A stretch of DNA of 8,511 nt from the NCBI GenBank assembly GCA_011620785.1, contig WOYM01000107.1, positions 1-8,511 on the forward strand, written 5' to 3'. Shown piece after piece: positions 4,567-8,511 of this stretch. Position 1 is the stretch's first letter, and each line of letters begins with the position of its first letter. Below the pieces are notes generated by a model. It ran no database searches, was not told the origin of the DNA, and worked only from the letters and a program-made list of their open reading frames with translations. The stretch is from Methanothrix sp. Lineage in GTDB: Archaea > Halobacteriota > Methanosarcinia > Methanotrichales > Methanotrichaceae. A program made the position numbers and the translations under genes.

Positions 4567-7500
4567 ACAACCAAGATTATTTCCAGCTTTTGCAGGACGG
4601 CCTTGGTGATGCCATGGCCATAGCCAAGGAGGCTCGCAGCCGGGGGCGGGACCCCACGACTGATGTGGAGATACCCCTGGCGGTGGACCTGGCGGAGAGG
4701 GTGGAAAAGCTGATCGGCATCCCGGGCATTGCAGAGAGGATCAGGCATCATGAAGCGGAAGGATTGAGCCGGGAGGAGGCAGCGCTTGCCATTGGTATCG
4801 ACTTCGCTGAGGGCCGGCTGGGTGCGGGGGCCAGCAAGATCGAGTCGGTGGAGAGCGCCATCCGCACCTCGGTGGCCCTGCTTACCGAAGGCGTAGTCGC
4901 CGCCCCCATGGAGGGCATCGCCCGGGTGGACCTGGGAAAGAACGATGACGGCACTGAGTATCTAAAGGTCTACTATGCCGGGCCGATAAGGTCTGCCGGG
5001 GGTACAGCTCAGGCGCTCTCCGTTCTCGTTGCGGATTATGTGAGAAGGAGCGTGGGAATCGCCCCCTGGAAGCCGCGCCCGGAGGAGGTGGAACGCTATG
5101 TTGAGGAGATCGGCCTGTACAAGCGAGTGGCAGGTCTGCAGTACTCTCCTTCGGACGATGAGATCAGAACCATTGTGAGAAACTGCCCCATCTGCATAGA
5201 AGGCGAGCCCACCGAGGAGGAGGAGGTCTCTGGCTACCGGGACCTGGATAGAATAGAGACCAACCGGGTGCGAGGGGGCATTGCCCTGGTCTCGGCAGAG
5301 GGCATAGCCTTGAAGCGGCCCAAGCTCAAAAAGCATGTCAGCAAGCTTGGCATCTCCGGCTGGGAGTGGCTGGACTCCCTTGCCAGCGGCAAGAAGGATG
5401 GCGGGGACTCAACTCCCAAGTTCCTCCGAGACCTTATAGCGGGAAGGCCGGTCTTCTCCCATCCCTCCCGGCCTGGTGGCTTCCGGTTGCGCTACGGCCG
5501 GGCGAGAAACACCGGGCTTGCTGCTGCGGGGATCAATCCGGCCAGCATGCTTTTATTGGGCGAGTTCATGGCCGCCGGCACCCAGATCAAGGTGGAGCAG
5601 CCTGGCAAGGCGGCGGCCGTAGCGCCAGTCAGCTCGATTGAAGGTCCCACAGTGCGGCTGCTCAATGGGGATGTGGTGCGCTTTGACTCCGACCAGGATA
5701 TACTGGAGTGGATGCCTATCAGCTGCAAAGATCCCAAGACCATCCAGATCGCCCTCAAGGCTCATGTATCCAGGATCCTGGACCTGGGAGAGATCCTGAT
5801 CAGCTATGGGGAGTTCCTGGAGAACAACCGGCCCCTGGCTCCGGCCTCATATGCCTTTGAGTGGTGGGCGGCAGAGCTACTAAAAGCGGGCGGCGACCCA
5901 GCGGGCAAAGGGTCTATAGCTGGCGAAGAGGCTATTGCTTTATCCCGAAAATATGGCGTTCCCCTTCATCCTGCTCATACCCACCTGTGGCATGACCTCT
6001 CCATAGAAGATTACGAGCTATTGCGGGAGGTTGCGGCATCAAAAGGCATTCTGGAGTCGGGACGGCTGATTTTACCTCTGGAGGCCAAGGAGTCCTTAGA
6101 GACTCTGCTGGTACTGCACAAGGTCCGAGATGGAAGGATAATAATCGAGGACCCTCTGCCCTTCCTGCTGTGCCTGGGAATCGAGGGGGAAGATGGTTCA
6201 TTGAAGAAGAGGGCCGAGGAGGCTGGGGGTGAGCAGGGCGGGGTTGATCAGGCAGAGGACTCGACTCTGGCCAGGGTCAACCGATTCACTGGCATTGTGG
6301 TTCGGGCCCGGGCGCCCACTCGCATCGGAGCCCGCATGGGCCGGCCCGAGAAGTCTGACAAGAGGCTGATGAGGCCGCCGCCTCATGTTCTCTTCCCGGC
6401 AGGGGAGGAGGGGGGCAAGTCCAGGTCCATTCAGGAGGCGGCAAAGCACTCCACTAACAGCTCCTCCGGGATCATCAATGTCCAGATCGAGCGGCGGGTG
6501 TGCAAGAGCTGCGGCAAGGAGGGATTCGCTTTCATCTGCGAGTGCGGCAGCCATACTGAGAAGAAGAGGGTCTGCCCCAAATGCAATATCCCAGCTCCGG
6601 AGAAGTGTCCCAAATGCGGCCAGGAGACCAATGCGGTAGCAGATATGCAGATCGATGTCAAAAAGCTCTATTTTCAGGCGCTGGAGAGTCTGGGGGAGAG
6701 GGAGCCAGATTCCCTGAAGGGGGTTTTAGGCCTCTCCTCACGGGACAAGACCCCTGAGCCCCTGGAGAAGGGCATCCTGCGGGCCAAGCACGGGATAAAC
6801 ATCTTCAAGGACGGCACAGTGAGATACGACCTCACCGATCTGCCCCTCACCCATTTCCGGCCGGACGAGATCGGCACCAGCCCTCTGGTGTTGCAGAGCC
6901 TGGGCTATGCCGTGGATATGCATGGTGATCCTCTGAACAGGCCGGATCAGGTCTGCGAGCTGAGGATCCAGGATATCGTCCTATCCAGGGATGCGGGCGA
7001 GTACCTCCTGAAGGTATCCTGGTTTATAGACGAGCTGCTGGCGAAGTTCTATCATCTGGAGCCATTCTACAATGCCCAGACCCCCCAGGATCTGATCGGA
7101 AAGCTGATGGTGGGCCTGGCTCCCCATACCTCAGCAGGAGTTCTATGCCGGCTGATAGGCTACAGCCCGGCATCGGCTGGGTTTGGCCATCCCTTCTTCC
7201 ATGCAGCAAAGCGGAGGAACTGCGATGGGGACGAGGATTGTGTCATGCTGCTCATGGATGCCCTGATCAACTTCTCCATGTCCTATCTTCCCGCGAAAAG
7301 GGGGGGAAAGATGGATGCCTGCCTGGTCATGACCACCATTCTCAATCCGGCGGAGGTTGACAAGGAGGCTCATAACCTGGATCTGACCCCGGTCTATCCC
7401 CTGGAGTTTTTTGAGGCCACCCTCAGCAATACCAGCCCCAAGGATCTGGAGGGGAGGTTCGATCTGGTCTCCAAAAGGCTGGGCACCGACGCCCAGTATG

Positions 7501-7973
7501 AGGGGTTCAACTTCAGCCATGCCACCACGGACATCGCCGCCGGGCCGAAGAACAGCGCCTACAAGACACTGGAGACCATGGTCGATAAGATGGATGCCCA
7601 GCTGGAATTGGCGCGGATGATCCGGGCGGTGGACGAGCAGGACGTAGCAGAGCGGGTGATCAACTCTCATTTCCTGCCCGACCTGATCGGCAATCTGCAC
7701 GCCTTCTCCAAGCAGAAGGTGAGGTGCGTGAAGTGCGGAGCCAAGTACAGGCGGCCTCCACTGAAGGAGACCTGCCCCAAATGCGGCGGCAGGATGATTC
7801 TCACTGTGCACGAGGGCAGCGTGAGAAAGTATCTGGAGGTCTCGATCAAGGTGGCAGAGGAGTATGGGGTGAGCAGCTACACCAAGCAGAGGCTGCAGCT
7901 ACTGAAGATGGAGATCGACTCCCTGTTCAAGAACGAGAAGGCCAGGCAGACGGGGCTTGCGGACTTCATGTAG
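4563..7973 (+). CDS. polC: DNA polymerase D (Pol II) large subunit DP2
   Basis: This is the catalytic subunit of the archaea-specific family D replicative polymerase, which works with the DP1 exonuclease subunit and PCNA. It has 1136 residues from GTG 4563 (1140 from GTG 4551), a normal intein-free length. Family blocks in order: AGPIRSAGGTAQ (139-150); KRPKLKKHVSKLG; RARAPTRIGARMGRPEKSDKR (about 581-601); a cysteine-rich zinc region with CxxC pairs from C647 to about 685; LTDLPLTHFRPDEIGTSPL; the catalytic NCDGDED with D888 and D890 as the metal-binding aspartates; RGGKMDACLV; and a C-terminal four-cysteine zinc ribbon (C1055, C1058, C1071, C1074). The last residues, QTGLADFM, form a PCNA-interacting (PIP-like) tail. 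A hydrophilic acidic linker lies just before the RARAPTRIGARMG block. It is translationally coupled to the PPC gene upstream. DP1 (polB) is not in the window. Identification is secure. Confidence 0.97.
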   Translation: MNNQDYFQLLQDGLGDAMAIAKEARSRGRDPTTDVEIPLAVDLAERVEKLIGIPGIAERIRHHEAEGLSREEAALAIGIDFAEGRLGAGASKIESVESAIRTSVALLTEGVVAAPMEGIARVDLGKNDDGTEYLKVYYAGPIRSAGGTAQALSVLVADYVRRSVGIAPWKPRPEEVERYVEEIGLYKRVAGLQYSPSDDEIRTIVRNCPICIEGEPTEEEEVSGYRDLDRIETNRVRGGIALVSAEGIALKRPKLKKHVSKLGISGWEWLDSLASGKKDGGDSTPKFLRDLIAGRPVFSHPSRPGGFRLRYGRARNTGLAAAGINPASMLLLGEFMAAGTQIKVEQPGKAAAVAPVSSIEGPTVRLLNGDVVRFDSDQDILEWMPISCKDPKTIQIALKAHVSRILDLGEILISYGEFLENNRPLAPASYAFEWWAAELLKAGGDPAGKGSIAGEEAIALSRKYGVPLHPAHTHLWHDLSIEDYELLREVAASKGILESGRLILPLEAKESLETLLVLHKVRDGRIIIEDPLPFLLCLGIEGEDGSLKKRAEEAGGEQGGVDQAEDSTLARVNRFTGIVVRARAPTRIGARMGRPEKSDKRLMRPPPHVLFPAGEEGGKSRSIQEAAKHSTNSSSGIINVQIERRVCKSCGKEGFAFICECGSHTEKKRVCPKCNIPAPEKCPKCGQETNAVADMQIDVKKLYFQALESLGEREPDSLKGVLGLSSRDKTPEPLEKGILRAKHGINIFKDGTVRYDLTDLPLTHFRPDEIGTSPLVLQSLGYAVDMHGDPLNRPDQVCELRIQDIVLSRDAGEYLLKVSWFIDELLAKFYHLEPFYNAQTPQDLIGKLMVGLAPHTSAGVLCRLIGYSPASAGFGHPFFHAAKRRNCDGDEDCVMLLMDALINFSMSYLPAKRGGKMDACLVMTTILNPAEVDKEAHNLDLTPVYPLEFFEATLSNTSPKDLEGRFDLVSKRLGTDAQYEGFNFSHATTDIAAGPKNSAYKTLETMVDKMDAQLELARMIRAVDEQDVAERVINSHFLPDLIGNLHAFSKQKVRCVKCGAKYRRPPLKETCPKCGGRMILTVHEGSVRKYLEVSIKVAEEYGVSSYTKQRLQLLKMEIDSLFKNEKARQTGLADFM

Positions 7974-8049
7974 AAAGAAAGGGCACATCGCTATTTGGTG
8001 TGGGTTCGTGCGCTAGTCACAGGAATTCGACATTTTACTATTCGTCCAA
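7971..8049 (+). other. Short spacer downstream of polC
   Basis: From the polC stop to the next ATG there are about 76 bases, with no strong oligo-T terminator and no hairpin that I can see. ATTTTACTA near 8032-8040 is a weak TATA-like stretch. If used, transcription would start near 8060, inside the next ORF, favouring one of its internal ATGs. GC content falls from here on. Confidence 0.3.
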
Positions 8050-8475
8050 ATGTCCCCTACATTAAAGTATCTATGCCTACAAATTCGAGCATTGGTAGGA
8101 CAGATGGTGCAAGTAGATGAGATGGTTTACAAAGGCCCCTGGGTCAGAAGCGCTCAACAAAGGTTGTTCCAAACACTTGAAACCGACTATGCTTTTCCGA
8201 GGGCTACTTGTCGATCTCTGGTGAATCTGATATGGGATTTTCTCAATGAGACTTTCGGTGAGAAGCTTCATGAAGGTCAGATCACTTTCCATGCAGCATC
8301 TACCTCCGAGCCTCCTGGAAAAAGACTCTCGCAGATAAAATCGGTCCCCGTCCATCTAACGGTTCATGATCGAAACGATATGGATATCCTAACCGAGAAA
8401 GGCACTTCTGGTCTCAGAAAGCACAAAATTCTTCGCATGGCCAGCGAGGCTCTTGATGGTTCCTCGCTGTTCTGA
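8050..8475 (+). CDS. DUF1670-like protein fragment (N-terminal part), possible pseudogene
   Basis: This 141-residue ORF resembles, from memory, the N-terminal half of DUF1670 proteins, which are abundant in Methanothrix and some other archaea and bacteria and have unknown function. Shared features are an FPRATCRSLVNLIWDFL-type helix (49-65), GQITFHAASTSEPPGK (76-91), a strand such as VHLTVHDRND (101-110), and LRKHKILRMASEAL (122-135). In full-length relatives as I recall them, the EAL-type helix is followed by a helix-turn-helix-like segment and more C-terminal sequence. Here a TGA comes eight residues after the helix starts, and the following bases (8476-8511) do not continue the family in any frame I read. 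No transmembrane segment is seen. The start is uncertain: ATG 8050 lacks a ribosome site, and ATG 8104 and 8122 are alternatives. GC is about 47% in a sampled line, well below polC. It is probably a decayed or truncated copy in an accessory region; a genuine short protein is possible. Confidence 0.5.
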   Translation: MSPTLKYLCLQIRALVGQMVQVDEMVYKGPWVRSAQQRLFQTLETDYAFPRATCRSLVNLIWDFLNETFGEKLHEGQITFHAASTSEPPGKRLSQIKSVPVHLTVHDRNDMDILTEKGTSGLRKHKILRMASEALDGSSLF

Positions 8476-8511
8476 GTGGGTTTGGGGTAAGGTTTAATAA
8501 TATCATTTCTT

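Noticed and set aside
6180..6270. Possible insertion or intein in polC where the sequence turns acidic and glycine-rich
   Set aside because: The stretch is only about 30 residues, lacks intein splicing motifs and looks like a flexible linker between conserved polymerase blocks.
7143..7811. 222-codon open frame on the minus strand inside polC
   Set aside because: It is antisense to the catalytic and zinc-ribbon parts of polC, is His/Gly/Pro-rich with no family resemblance, and is explained by the codon bias of polC.
8476..8511. TATA-like TTTAATAATAT near the right edge as a promoter for the next gene
   Set aside because: The window ends within a few bases, so no gene start can be placed behind it; too little to annotate.

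Overview
The window looks like chromosomal DNA of a euryarchaeal methanogen, most likely a Methanothrix (Methanosaeta)-like member of the Methanosarcinales. Reasons: it carries the large subunit of the archaea-specific replicative DNA polymerase D, and two genes of the 'methanogenesis marker' set (marker 2 and marker 4/MtxX) that I know only from methane-metabolising archaea. The genes are GC-rich (about 60% in a sampled polC line) with many AGG/AGA arginine codons, against AT-rich spacers. The genus is a guess from composition and gene content; the methanogen assignment is firm.

Layout. Positions 1-98 hold at most the last codons of an upstream gene. A plus-strand pair follows: an M20-family metallo-deacylase/peptidase (99-1346) and the GTPase MobB of molybdenum/tungsten pterin cofactor synthesis (1387-1821). 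They run convergently into a minus-strand pair, marker protein 2 (2682-3644, AIR-synthase/ThiL-like) followed three bases later by marker protein 4/MtxX (1878-2678). An AT-rich divergent spacer of about 460 bp (3645-4104) carries likely promoters in both directions and some unexplained symmetrical sequence, including one palindrome that fits the core of archaeal origin recognition boxes. On its other side a PPC/DUF296-domain gene (4105-4566) overlaps the start of polC (4563-7973), so the two are almost certainly co-translated. Beyond polC the composition drops to about 47% GC, and an ORF (8050-8475) looks like the N-terminal part of a DUF1670-type protein lacking its usual C-terminal half.

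How it fits together. MobB probably serves the guanine-dinucleotide form of the W/Mo pterin used by formylmethanofuran dehydrogenase, and the two marker proteins belong to the methanogenesis accessory set, so the left half has a loose methanogenesis-cofactor flavour. The right half is replication. Most of the window is ordinary, conserved archaeal chromosome. I see no CRISPR array, phage module, insertion sequence or RNA gene. The items most worth a second look are the PPC-polC coupling, the origin-box-like palindrome in front of it, and the truncated DUF1670-like ORF.
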